A DNA stretch of 64,000 nt, taken from positions 22,601 through 86,600 of the forward strand of contig NZ_BMSX01000034.1 of assembly GCF_014649375.1 (NCBI RefSeq), given 5' to 3'. How positions within the stretch are numbered: position 1 is the first letter of the stretch; the number at the start of each line of letters is the position of its first letter. Shown here in pieces: positions 35,909-46,046 of the stretch. The DNA comes from Streptomyces aurantiogriseus (lineage in GTDB: Bacteria > Actinomycetota > Actinomycetes > Streptomycetales > Streptomycetaceae). The notes under the pieces were generated by a model. The model made no database searches and was not told the origin of the DNA. It was given only the letters and a program-made list of their open reading frames with translations. A program made the position numbers and the translations under genes.

Positions 35909-37720
35909 ATGTCGGGCGGGGTTCCGAGCCGATCAAGCCGGGTACGGCAGCTGATCCGGGGCCCGCGCCCCGAGTCCGTACCCGTCCTCGTCGGCAGGGC
36001 CTGCGCCCTCGTGGGACTGGTGGACGTCGCCGCCGGCGTCTTCCCCCGGTTCCGGCACAGCCGTATGCACACCATGGCCGAAGTGCTGCCCGGCGCGCTC
36101 GGTCCGTTCGCGGCCGCGCTCTCGCTCAGCGCCGGCGTCCTGCTGCTGCTTCTCGCGCACGGGCTCAAGCGCGGCAAGCGGCGCGCGTGGCGCGCGGCGG
36201 TCGCACTCCTCCCTGCGGGCGCCGTCGCGCAGTTCACGTACCGGCACTCGATCGTCGGCGCGCTGATCTCCGTCGCGCTCCTGGTGCCCCTGCTGGTCCA
36301 CCGCGACCAGTTCAGGGCCCTGCCCGACCCGCGCAGCCGCTGGCGCGCCCTCGCCAACTTCGTCCTCATGGGCGCGGGTTCGCTCATGCTGGGCCTGGTC
36401 ATCGTCAGCGCCCACCCCGGCCGGCTGATCGGCGACCCCAGCCTGGCCGACCGCATCACCCACGTCCTGTACGGCCTGTTCGGCTTCGAAGGACCGGTCG
36501 ACTACCAGGGCAACACCTCCTGGACGGTCGCCTTCTCCCTCGGCGCCCTCGGCTGGATCACCGCGGTGACCACCATCTACCTCGCCTTCCGCCCCGAACA
36601 CCCGGCCGCCCGCCTCACCGAGGAGGACGAGGCCCGGCTGCGCGCCCTGCTGGAGAAGCACGGCGGCCGCGACTCCCTCGGCCACTTCGCCCTGCGCCGC
36701 GACAAGGCCGTCGTCTTCTCCCCCAGCGGCAAGGCGGCGGTGACCTACCGCGTCGTCTCCGGTGTGATGCTCGCCAGCGGCGACCCCATCGGCGACGTCG
36801 AGGCGTGGCCCGGCGCCATCGAGCGCTTCATGGACGAGGCCAAGGCCCATTCCTGGACCCCCGCCGTCATGGGCTGCTCGGAGACGGGCGGCGAGGTGTG
36901 GACCCGCGAGACCGGCCTCGACGCCCTCGAACTGGGCGACGAGGCGGTGGTGGACGTCGCGGATTTCTCGCTCGCCGGCCGCGCGATGCGCAACGTGCGC
37001 CAGATGGTCAAGCGCATCGAGCGCGCCGGTTACGAGACCCGGGTCCGACGTGTCCGTGACCTCGGCGAGGCCGAACTGGAGCGCATCCGGCGCGCCGCGG
37101 AGGACTGGCGCGGCACCGACACCGAGCGCGGTTTCTCCATGGCCCTGGGCCGTGTGGGCGACCCCGCCGACGGTGACTGTCTCATCGCCACCGCCCACAA
37201 GGCCGACCCCGAACCCGGCCCGTACGGAGACCTCAAGGCGATCCTCCACTTCGTTCCCTGGGGCACGGACGGCGTCTCCCTCGACCTGATGCGCCGCGAC
37301 CGCTCGGCCGACCCGGGCATGAACGAACTGCTGATCGTCGCCGCCCTCCAGGCCGCCCCGAAGTTCGGCATAGCGCGCGTGTCGCTGAACTTCGCCATGT
37401 TCCGCTCGGCGCTGGCGCGTGGCGAGAAGATCGGCGCGGGGCCGGTGCTGCGCGCCTGGCGCGGGCTGCTGGTGTTCCTCTCGCGCTGGTTCCAGATCGA
37501 GTCGCTGTACAAGTTCAACGCCAAGTTCCAGCCGCGCTGGGAGCCCCGCTTCGTCGTCTACCGCGCCTCCGGCGACCTGCCCCGCATCGGCTTCGCCGCC
37601 ATGCAGGCCGAGGGCTTCGTCAACCTCGCTCTTCCCCTGCCGCGCTTCCTGCGCCGCGCCCCCTCCCCCGCGCGTGTGTGTGCCCACCAGATGGCGGAGA
37701 GAGACGTACGGGCCGCCTAG
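35909..37720 (+). CDS. mprF: MprF-like phosphatidylglycerol lysyltransferase domain protein (DUF2156)
   Basis: Product of ~603 aa. About six transmembrane helices (~25-225) are followed by the DUF2156 aminoacyl-transfer domain (~260-590): RDKAVVFSPSGKAAVTYRVV, LASGDPIGDVEAWPGAIERF, FALAGR-like ADFSLAGRAMRNVRQM, YGDLKAILHFVPW and a Lys-rich C-terminal helix. Enzymes of this type use aminoacyl-tRNA to add Lys or Ala to phosphatidylglycerol and reduce sensitivity to cationic peptides. No lysyl-tRNA synthetase domain is fused. Start uncertain: ATG 35909 has AGGGAAG 10 nt upstream; ATGs at 35885, 35858 and 35825 are in frame. Confidence 0.8.
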   Translation: MSGGVPSRSSRVRQLIRGPRPESVPVLVGRACALVGLVDVAAGVFPRFRHSRMHTMAEVLPGALGPFAAALSLSAGVLLLLLAHGLKRGKRRAWRAAVALLPAGAVAQFTYRHSIVGALISVALLVPLLVHRDQFRALPDPRSRWRALANFVLMGAGSLMLGLVIVSAHPGRLIGDPSLADRITHVLYGLFGFEGPVDYQGNTSWTVAFSLGALGWITAVTTIYLAFRPEHPAARLTEEDEARLRALLEKHGGRDSLGHFALRRDKAVVFSPSGKAAVTYRVVSGVMLASGDPIGDVEAWPGAIERFMDEAKAHSWTPAVMGCSETGGEVWTRETGLDALELGDEAVVDVADFSLAGRAMRNVRQMVKRIERAGYETRVRRVRDLGEAELERIRRAAEDWRGTDTERGFSMALGRVGDPADGDCLIATAHKADPEPGPYGDLKAILHFVPWGTDGVSLDLMRRDRSADPGMNELLIVAALQAAPKFGIARVSLNFAMFRSALARGEKIGAGPVLRAWRGLLVFLSRWFQIESLYKFNAKFQPRWEPRFVVYRASGDLPRIGFAAMQAEGFVNLALPLPRFLRRAPSPARVCAHQMAERDVRAA

Positions 37721-37753
37721 CGGCGACGACCTGTGGACCGGGCCCCCGAGACC

Positions 37754-37801
37754 GCCCGGGCGGAAGCCTCGCCCCCCCAGCCCTGGGGCTTCCGCCCGGG
37801 C
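37754..37801 (+). terminator. Terminator after the mprF-like gene
   Basis: 15-bp perfect stem (GCCCGGGCGGAAGCC and its complement at 37787-37801) with an 18-nt C-rich loop, 34 bp after the stop. It insulates the fol genes from upstream transcription. Confidence 0.75.
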
Positions 37802-37842
37802 CGCACGGCATCGCGGCCCCCTCCTGGGCCTACGCTGAACGT

Positions 37843-38880
37843 ATGAGCAAGCAGAGCGGACGCGGGCGCGTCGTCGGCCTTCCGGAATGGGACCGCTGCG
37901 CGGTCATGGGAGTCGTCAACGTGACCCCCGACTCCTTCTCCGACGGCGGCCGCTGGTTCGACACGACGGCCGCCGTCAAACACGGCCTCGAGCTCGTCGC
38001 CGAGGGCGCGGATCTCGTCGACGTCGGCGGCGAGTCCACCCGCCCCGGCGCCACCCGCGTCGACGAGGCCGAGGAACTCCGCCGCGTCATCCCCGTCGTC
38101 CGCGGCCTCGCCTCCGAAGGCGTCGTCGTCTCCGTGGACACCATGCGCGCCTCCGTCGCCGCCCAGGCCCTCGCGGCCGGCGCCGCCCTCGTCAACGACG
38201 TCAGCGGCGGCCTCGCCGACCCGGAGATGATCCCCGTGGTCGCCGACGCGGGCGCCCCCTTCGTCGTCATGCACTGGCGCGGCTTCCTCGAAGGCGGCAA
38301 CGTCAAGGGCGTCTACGACGACGTCGTCCGCGAAGTCGTCGACGAACTGCACGCGCGCGTGGACGCCGTCCTGGCCGGCGGCATCACCCCCGACCGCATC
38401 GTCGTCGACCCCGGCCTCGGCTTCTCCAAGGAGGCCGACCACGACCTCGCCCTGCTCGCCCACCTCGACCGGCTGCACGCCCTGGGCCACCCCCTGCTCG
38501 TCGCCGCCTCCCGCAAGCGGTTCCTCGGCCGGGTACTGGCCGGCGCGCAGGGCGCACCGCCGCCCGCGCGCGAGCGCGACCCCGCCACGGCCGCCGTCTC
38601 CGCGCTCGCGGCGCACGCCGGCGCGTGGGCGGTCCGCGTGCATGAGGTGCGCGCGACGGCGGACGCGGTACGGGTCGCGCGCGCCGTGGAAGGGGCGCGC
38701 ACGGACGGCAACGCGCCGGGCACGAGCACTTCCCGCCAGGCGCACACCCCCACGAACGCGCCCGCAACCGCACCCGCAGCCACACCGGGGGCGCGCACCG
38801 CGACGGACACGCCCGGCGCGCAGGGCCCGCACACCCCCCAGCCCCCGCACACCCCCAACGGCGCAGAAGGAGCCCGGTGA
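37843..38880 (+). CDS. folP: Dihydropteroate synthase with low-complexity C-terminal tail
   Basis: Condenses 4-aminobenzoate with hydroxymethyl-dihydropterin pyrophosphate; the sulfonamide target. The TIM-barrel core (~15-285) shows MGVVNVTPDSFSDGG, DVGGESTRPGATR, VNDVSGG and DPGLGFSKEADHD. Residues ~285-345 are a Thr/Ala/Pro tail (TPTNAPATAPAATPGARTAT), about 60 residues longer than typical FolP. It overlaps the NTF2-like gene by 4 nt (GTGA) and starts the folate unit. Confidence 0.93.
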   Translation: MSKQSGRGRVVGLPEWDRCAVMGVVNVTPDSFSDGGRWFDTTAAVKHGLELVAEGADLVDVGGESTRPGATRVDEAEELRRVIPVVRGLASEGVVVSVDTMRASVAAQALAAGAALVNDVSGGLADPEMIPVVADAGAPFVVMHWRGFLEGGNVKGVYDDVVREVVDELHARVDAVLAGGITPDRIVVDPGLGFSKEADHDLALLAHLDRLHALGHPLLVAASRKRFLGRVLAGAQGAPPPARERDPATAAVSALAAHAGAWAVRVHEVRATADAVRVARAVEGARTDGNAPGTSTSRQAHTPTNAPATAPAATPGARTATDTPGAQGPHTPQPPHTPNGAEGAR

Positions 38881-39380
38881 GCGCCCCCCACACCGACGTC
38901 GAGCAGGTCGAGGCCGCCAACAGCGCCTTCTACGAGGCGCTCGAACAAGGCGACTTCGAAGGGGTGTCCTCGTTCTGGCTCACCCCCTCCGACCTGGGCG
39001 TCGACGAGGAGTACCACGACCCGGCGGACGTGGGCGTGATCTCCTGCGTGCACCCGGGCTGGCCCGTGCTCACCGGCCGTGGCGAGGTACTGAGGTCCTA
39101 TGCGTTGATCATGGCGAACACCGACTACATCCAGTTCATCCTCACCGACGTGCACGTGTCCGTCACCGGCGACACCGCTCTCGTGACCTGCACCGAGAAC
39201 ATCCTCAGCGGCGGCCCCGCCCCGCAGGCGGGCGAGGAGCTGGGTCCCCTCGTGGGTCAGCTGGTGGTCGCCACCAATGTGTTCCGCCGCACCCCCGACG
39301 GCTGGAAACTGTGGTCCCACCACGCCTCCCCGGTTCTGGCCGAAACCGACGAGGACGAGGACGAGGACACCCCCTCCTGA
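38877..39380 (+). CDS. NTF2-like (SnoaL/DUF4440-type) protein
   Basis: Product of 167 aa with the cone-shaped NTF2 fold pattern: VEAANSAFYEALEQGDFEGV, WPVLTGRGEVLRSYALI, VSVTGDTALVTCTENI, VATNVFRRTPDGWKLWSHHAS. The C-terminus is acidic (DEDEDEDTPS). GTG start inside the folP stop, so cotranslated with folP. The pocket could bind a small ligand, but a direct folate role is only suggested by context. Confidence 0.82.
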   Translation: MSAPHTDVEQVEAANSAFYEALEQGDFEGVSSFWLTPSDLGVDEEYHDPADVGVISCVHPGWPVLTGRGEVLRSYALIMANTDYIQFILTDVHVSVTGDTALVTCTENILSGGPAPQAGEELGPLVGQLVVATNVFRRTPDGWKLWSHHASPVLAETDEDEDEDTPS

Positions 39381-39419
39381 GGGGGTAGACGGCACGGTGG
39401 GCGGATGGCCCCACAGGGA

Positions 39420-39551
39420 CCAAGAGGTGGTTGGAATCACGAAGCCTGGGTAGGGGCGGGTACCAGCCCGTGAGCCGCCGGGTTCCCCAGGGGAAACGTA
39501 CGGTGAAACCTCTTGGCGCCGGCCGGGCCGAAGCCCCCGTGGCCCGGCCCT
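39420..39551 (+). ncRNA. Candidate structured leader RNA ahead of folB
   Basis: A 9-bp closing helix CCAAGAGGT (39420-39428) / ACCTCTTGG (39508-39516) encloses two arms. Arm 1 is a long hairpin: TCACG (39437-39441) with CGTGA (39469-39473), continuing as CTGG-TA / TACCAG. Arm 2 is CCG..TTCCC / GGGAA..CGG (39478-39503). An alternative pairing CCTGGG (39445-39450) / CCCAGG (39486-39491) could form a pseudoknot. A second strong hairpin GGCCGGGCC / GGCCCGGCC (39521-39549 region) follows, as an expression platform or terminator would. folB starts ~95 nt later. I do not recognise the motif; a riboswitch is inference. Confidence 0.45.
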
Positions 39552-39643
39552 GTCAGTGCTCGCAGGTAGATTCGTTCGAGGCCCGCGTGCCGCCCGCACA
39601 CGGCACGGAACGGCTGCCACCGACGATTGCAGGAGTGATTCGC

Positions 39644-40003
39644 GTGGATCGTGTCGCGCTGCGCGGCTTGAAGGCCCGCGGGTACCACGGGGTGTTCCCC
39701 AAGGAGCGCGAGGAGGGCCAGACCTTCATCGTGGACCTCGTCCTGGGCCTGGACACCCGTCCGGCCGCGGCCGACGACGACCTGGCGAAGACCGTGCACT
39801 ACGGCATCGTGGCGGAGGAAGTCGTGGCCGTCGTGGAAGGCGAGCCCGTCGACCTCATCGAGACGCTCGCCGAGCGCATCGCCCAGGCCTGTCTGAAGCA
39901 CGAAGGGGTTCAGGAGGTCGAGGTGTGCGTCCACAAACCGGACGCACCGATCACGGTCCCCTTCGACGACGTGACCGTCACCATCACCCGGAGCCGAGTA
40001 TGA
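39644..40003 (+). CDS. folB: Dihydroneopterin aldolase
   Basis: Converts 7,8-dihydroneopterin to 6-hydroxymethyl-dihydropterin and glycolaldehyde. The 119-aa product has RGLKARGYHGVFPKEREEGQ (with the usual Gly-His-Gly and Glu), TVHYGIVAEEV, LIETLAERIAQACL and VHKPDAPITVPFDDV. GTG 39644 is set by AGGAG 8 nt upstream; longer frames upstream run through the structured leader. Overlaps folK by 4 nt (ATGA). Confidence 0.93.
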   Translation: MDRVALRGLKARGYHGVFPKEREEGQTFIVDLVLGLDTRPAAADDDLAKTVHYGIVAEEVVAVVEGEPVDLIETLAERIAQACLKHEGVQEVEVCVHKPDAPITVPFDDVTVTITRSRV

Positions 40004-40611
40004 CCGCATCCTTCACCGAGGGTCACAGCGACCCGACCGTACAGCCGGTACCCGCCTCCGTCGTCGAGAAGGTCGACGCCGCCGACACCACCCTCCACAA
40101 CCCGAAACGGGCCGTGATCTCCATCGGCTCCAACCTCGGCAACCGCCTGGAGACCCTCCAGGGCGCCATCGACGCCCTCGAGGACACCCCGGGCGTGCGC
40201 ATCAAGGCCGTCTCCCCCGTCTACGAGACGGAGCCGTGGGGCGTCGAGCCCGGCAGCCAGCCGTCCTACTTCAACGCGGTCGTCGTCCTGAAGACGACGC
40301 TCCCCCCGTCCTCGCTCCTGGAGCGGGCGCACGCGGTCGAGGAGGCCTTCCATCGCGTACGGGACGAGCGCTGGGGCGCGCGCACACTCGACGTCGACAT
40401 CGTCGCGTACGCCGACGTCGTCTCCGACGACCCGCACCTCACGCTCCCCCACCCTCGCGCCCACGAGCGCGCCTTCGTCCTAGCCCCGTGGCGCGACGTG
40501 GAGCCCGGCGCCCAGCTGCCCGGCCGCGGCACCGTCGCCGCCCTCCTCGACACCGTCACCCGCGACGGTGTCGCGCCCCGCAAGGACCTGGAACTCCGGC
40601 TGCCCGAATAG
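40000..40611 (+). CDS. folK: Hydroxymethyl-dihydropterin pyrophosphokinase
   Basis: Transfers pyrophosphate from ATP to 6-hydroxymethyl-dihydropterin. The 203-aa product has a ~35-residue N-terminal extension before the HPPK core: ISIGSNLGNRLETLQGAIDAL, SPVYETEPWGVE, YFNAVVVL, ARTLDVDIVAY and LPHPRAHERAFVL. It follows folB with a 4-nt overlap and precedes the DUF3180 gene after 70 nt. Confidence 0.93.
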   Translation: MTASFTEGHSDPTVQPVPASVVEKVDAADTTLHNPKRAVISIGSNLGNRLETLQGAIDALEDTPGVRIKAVSPVYETEPWGVEPGSQPSYFNAVVVLKTTLPPSSLLERAHAVEEAFHRVRDERWGARTLDVDIVAYADVVSDDPHLTLPHPRAHERAFVLAPWRDVEPGAQLPGRGTVAALLDTVTRDGVAPRKDLELRLPE

Positions 40612-40635
40612 TCGTTAAGGTCAACACGACGACAG

Positions 40636-40658
40636 TCCCACGGCCACAGCCCGTGGGA
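40636..40658. other. Hairpin between folK and the DUF3180 gene
   Basis: TCCCACGG (40636-40643) / CCGTGGGA (40651-40658) with a 7-nt loop, without a T-run, 24 nt before the GTG of the next gene. It could attenuate or stabilise the operon transcript. Confidence 0.45.
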
Positions 40659-40681
40659 TCCGGGGGAACCGAAGGGACACC

Positions 40682-41167
40682 GTGAGAGAGCTGCGCATCA
40701 GGTTGCTGGTCGGCGTGTTCGTCGTCGCCGGCGTCCTGTCCTGGGCGGGCGCCCGCCTCTGGAACTCGATCGGGACCCTCCCCAGCGTCCCGCTGGCCGC
40801 CCCCATCGTCCTCGCTGTGATCGCCGCGATCCTGCTGGCCACGGCGCTCTCGTTGCGCGCCCGTCTCAAGGCCCAGCGCGAGCGTCGCCCCGAGGCCAAG
40901 GGCGTCGACCCGCTGATGGCCGCCCGCGCGGTCGTTTTCGGCCAGTCCAGTGCCCTGGTCGCCGCCCTCGTCGCCGGAATGTACGGCGGCACGGGCGTCT
41001 TCCTCCTGGAATCCCTCGACATCCCGGCCCGCCGCGACCAGGCCATCTACGCCGGTTTCTCGGTCCTGGCCGGCATCGCCGTCATAGCGGCGGCCCTTTT
41101 CCTGGAGCGGGTCTGCAAGCTCCCCGAGGACGACGACAACAACACGGGGGCGGCGTCCACGGCGTGA
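40682..41167 (+). CDS. DUF3180 integral membrane protein
   Basis: Product of 161 aa with four hydrophobic helices (~8-28, ~38-58, ~84-108, ~122-145) and an acidic C-terminus. DUF3180 proteins follow folK in most actinobacteria, as here, but have no known activity. GTG start at 40682 with GAAGGGAC upstream. Conserved placement suggests a link to folate or envelope biology, unproven. Confidence 0.83.
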   Translation: MRELRIRLLVGVFVVAGVLSWAGARLWNSIGTLPSVPLAAPIVLAVIAAILLATALSLRARLKAQRERRPEAKGVDPLMAARAVVFGQSSALVAALVAGMYGGTGVFLLESLDIPARRDQAIYAGFSVLAGIAVIAAALFLERVCKLPEDDDNNTGAASTA

Positions 41168-41189
41168 CGCCGAAGGGGTCCGGGATCCC

Positions 41190-41795
41190 TCAGCGCGCCA
41201 TGATCAGGCTCATCGCCTCGTTGCGCGTCGCCGCGTCCCGCAGCTGCCCGCGCACTGCCGAGGTGATGGTCTTGGCACCGGGCTTGCGGATGCCCCGCAT
41301 CGACATGCACATGTGCTCACACTCCACGACGACGATGACACCGCGCGGCTCGAGGATCTCCATCAGGGAGTCCGCTATCTGCGTGGTGAGTCGTTCCTGC
41401 ACTTGCGGACGGCGTGCGTAGACGTCCACGAGACGGGCCAGCTTGGACAGACCCGTGATCTTGCCGGTGGTGGAGGGGATGTACCCGACGTGAGCGACAC
41501 CCCGGAACGGCACCAGGTGATGTTCACACGTCGAGTAGACCTCGATGTCCTTCACGAGCACCATCTCGTCGTGACCGAGGTCGAACGTCGTCGTCAGCAC
41601 GTCCTCCGGCTGCTGCCAGAGCCCCGCGAAGATCTCCCTGTACGCCCGCGCCACCCGCGCCGGCGTCTCCCTGAGGCCCTCCCGGTCAGGGTCCTCACCG
41701 ACCGCGATCAGCAGTTCGCGTATGGCGTTCTCGGCCCGCTTCTCGTCGAACTCGCCGATCGAGCCCTCGCCGTCCAGCGTCACGGGGTCGGTCAT
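41190..41795 (-). CDS. folE: GTP cyclohydrolase I
   Basis: First step of pterin/folate synthesis: GTP to 7,8-dihydroneopterin triphosphate. The 201-aa product has LRETPARVARAYREIFAGLW, the zinc/active-site segment STCEHHLVPFRGVAHVGYIP, and the second Cys in VVVECEHMCMSMRGI. ATG 41795 with GAGGCACC upstream. It is convergent to the folB-folK-DUF3180 unit, so folate genes converge here from both strands. Confidence 0.95.
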   Translation of the reverse strand: MTDPVTLDGEGSIGEFDEKRAENAIRELLIAVGEDPDREGLRETPARVARAYREIFAGLWQQPEDVLTTTFDLGHDEMVLVKDIEVYSTCEHHLVPFRGVAHVGYIPSTTGKITGLSKLARLVDVYARRPQVQERLTTQIADSLMEILEPRGVIVVVECEHMCMSMRGIRKPGAKTITSAVRGQLRDAATRNEAMSLIMAR

Positions 41796-41859
41796 TCTGG
41801 TGCCTCGTTCCTGTGCGGGTCGCGTGTGGATCACGCGTGATGCGTACGGCATGACCAAA

Positions 41860-41899
41860 ATGCCGCGCCCCCCAGGCTAGAACCAGGGGGGCGCGGCAT
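41860..41899 (-). terminator. Intrinsic terminator after ftsH
   Basis: 14-bp perfect stem ATGCCGCGCCCCCC (41860-41873) / complement (41886-41899), followed on the minus strand by TTTTGG. It lies between ftsH and folE. Confidence 0.88.
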
Positions 41900-41939
41900 C
41901 CTATTCCGGGCCAGGTGGCGACCGTCGGGTCCCGGAGCG

Positions 41940-43979
<2,040 letters not shown>

Positions 43980-44163
43980 CCATACGGAGCGGTGCCGCCC
44001 CGTCCCTCCTGCCATAGTGAGTTTGATAAGACAGTTCTTCTGACGGTACCCCAGCTTCGTCACCCGAAGCCGCACGGGACGGCTGGCAAGCCCGTCTGCA
44101 TGCTTCAACGGAGTGGAACCCGCTGGGGTTCCCGATCGTCCTACTGGACTTGGCCCGTCCGGC

Positions 44164-44724
44164 TCAACCGCCGTAGACGTGGGGCGCGAGCGTACCGACG
44201 AACGGGAGGTTGCGGTACTTCTCGGCGTAGTCGAGGCCGTAGCCCACGACGAACTCGTTGGGGATGTCGAAGCCGACCCATTCGACGTCGATGGCGACCT
44301 TGGCGGCCTCGGGCTTGCGCAGCAGCGTGCACACCTTGAGGGAGGCGGGCTCGCGGGAGCCGAGGTTGGAGAGCAGCCAGGACAGGGTCAGGCCGGAGTC
44401 GATGATGTCCTCGACGATGAGGACGTGCTTGCCCTTGATGTCGGTGTCGAGGTCCTTGAGGATCCGGACGACACCGGAGGACTGGGTGCCCGCGCCGTAG
44501 GAGGACACGGCCATCCAGTCCATGGTGACGGGGGTGGACAGCGCCCGGGCGAGGTCGGCCATGACCATCACCGCGCCCTTGAGGACGCCGACGATCAGCA
44601 GGTCCTTGCCCTCGTACTCAGCGTCGATCTTCGCGGCCAGCTCGGCCAGCTTCGCGTCGATCTCTTCCTTGGTGATGAGTACCTGCTTGAGGTCGGCACC
44701 CATGTCTTTCGCGTCCACCCACAT
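44164..44724 (-). CDS. hpt: Hypoxanthine phosphoribosyltransferase
   Basis: Purine salvage: hypoxanthine or guanine plus PRPP to IMP/GMP. The 186-aa product has ILKGAVM-like VGVLKGAVMVMADLAR, flexible-loop MAVSSYG, PRPP site VLIVEDIIDSGLTLSWLL and VGFDIPNEFVVGYGLDYAE. ATG 44724 begins the family N-terminus (VDAKDMGADL); a GTG at 44742 with GGAGGGG upstream is possible. It lies between tilS and ftsH on the same strand, the classical tilS-hpt-ftsH order. Confidence 0.93.
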   Translation of the reverse strand: MWVDAKDMGADLKQVLITKEEIDAKLAELAAKIDAEYEGKDLLIVGVLKGAVMVMADLARALSTPVTMDWMAVSSYGAGTQSSGVVRILKDLDTDIKGKHVLIVEDIIDSGLTLSWLLSNLGSREPASLKVCTLLRKPEAAKVAIDVEWVGFDIPNEFVVGYGLDYAEKYRNLPFVGTLAPHVYGG

Positions 44725-44784
44725 CACTTTCGGTCGTCCCACCGGCCGGCCGGCCCCTCCGTGGAGTACCGGGAGGGTCCGGAT

Positions 44785-45822
44785 TCAGCCTTGCCGAATC
44801 ACCAGTCTGCCACCCTGCCGCTGGGCGACGACTTTGCCGGGGAGATTGATGGCTCCCTGACCGCGCCAGCCGGTGATCAGCCGGTCGACTTCCTCGATGT
44901 GCCGGGCGAACAGCGAACCGGCCGGGGCGCCCGCCTCGATGGCGGCGCGGCGCAGGATGCGGCGGCGTACGGCGGGCGGCAGGGCGTAGAGCTTGGCGCA
45001 CTCCAGGAGGCCCGCGGAGTCCCGTACGGCGGCCTCGGCCTGGCGGGCCCAGGCGTCGAGGGCGTCGGCGTCGTCGCGGGAGAGCTGGGCCGTACGGGCG
45101 AGGGCTTCGACGACGCCCTTGCCGAGGGCCTTCTCCAGGGCGGGCAGGCCTTCGTGGCGCAGCCGGGAGCGGGTGTAGGCGGGGTCGGCGTTGTGCGGGT
45201 CGTCCCAGACGGGCAGGGACTGGACCATGCAGGCCTTGCGGGCGGTCTGCCGGTCGAGTTCGAGGAAGGGGCGGCGGTAACGGCCGCCGGCCCCCGAGAC
45301 CGCGGCCATTCCGGACAGGGAGCGGACGCCGGAGCCGCGGGCGAGGCCGAGGAGGACGGTTTCGGCCTGGTCGTCGCGGGTGTGGCCGAGGAGGACCGCG
45401 GCGGCGCCGTGGCGTTCGGCGGCGGCGTCGAGGGCGGCGTAGCGGGCGTCGCGGGCGGCGGCCTCGGGGCCGCCTTCGCGGCCGACGGTCACGGCGGTGG
45501 ACTCGACGGGGTCGAGGCCGAGTTCGCGCAGGCGCAGGACGACTTCTTCGGCACGGAGGTCGGAGCCGGGCTGCAGGCCGTGGTCGACGGTGATGCCGCC
45601 GGCGCGGAGGGCGAGCTTGGGGGCTTCGAAGGCGAGGGCGGAGGCGAGCGCCATGGAGTCGGCGCCGCCGGAGCACGCCACGAGCACGAGCGGCGACGGA
45701 GGGCGCTCGTGCGGGGGGACGCCCGGGGAGGCGTCGCGGGTGCCGGTGTGTTCGGTGAGGATGTCGTGGAGGACGCGGCGAACCGCCAGGCGTATCGCCG
45801 CGACCGCTGGATGGGGACCCAT
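44785..45822 (-). CDS. tilS: tRNA(Ile)-lysidine synthase
   Basis: Modifies C34 of tRNA-Ile(CAU) to lysidine so that it reads AUA. The 345-aa product has the ATP-binding PP-loop ACSGGADSMAL (51-56 core), GITVDHGLQPGSD, HTRDDQAETVLL and DDPHNADPAYTRSRLRHEGL. The C-terminal region is short, as in actinobacterial TilS. It starts the tilS-hpt-ftsH group. Confidence 0.93.
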   Translation of the reverse strand: MGPHPAVAAIRLAVRRVLHDILTEHTGTRDASPGVPPHERPPSPLVLVACSGGADSMALASALAFEAPKLALRAGGITVDHGLQPGSDLRAEEVVLRLRELGLDPVESTAVTVGREGGPEAAARDARYAALDAAAERHGAAAVLLGHTRDDQAETVLLGLARGSGVRSLSGMAAVSGAGGRYRRPFLELDRQTARKACMVQSLPVWDDPHNADPAYTRSRLRHEGLPALEKALGKGVVEALARTAQLSRDDADALDAWARQAEAAVRDSAGLLECAKLYALPPAVRRRILRRAAIEAGAPAGSLFARHIEEVDRLITGWRGQGAINLPGKVVAQRQGGRLVIRQG

Positions 45823-46046
45823 GTCCGGTTCCCTTCATGAAGTTTTCGGGGGGTGAACCCGGGGTCGGTCACGCAGAGTGTGTAGATGGTGACAGAACCG
45901 GGCCGTTCCCCGAGCATTGCACGCCTGCCGGGGCCTCACGGTCCCTCGGACGGGTGATTGGAGGGGCGTTCGCCTGCCGTCGGCCGATTTCGGTTCACGA
46001 GGGATCACAGCGGATCACGAGTGGAGTCAGGGCGGGGCCGTCGGGT

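Noticed and set aside
39460..39516. Group II intron remnant
   Set aside because: A fragment (GAGCCGCC...ACGTACGGT) faintly resembles the region upstream of intron-encoded proteins, but domains V and VI and any reverse transcriptase are absent and the element closes as a compact junction of its own.
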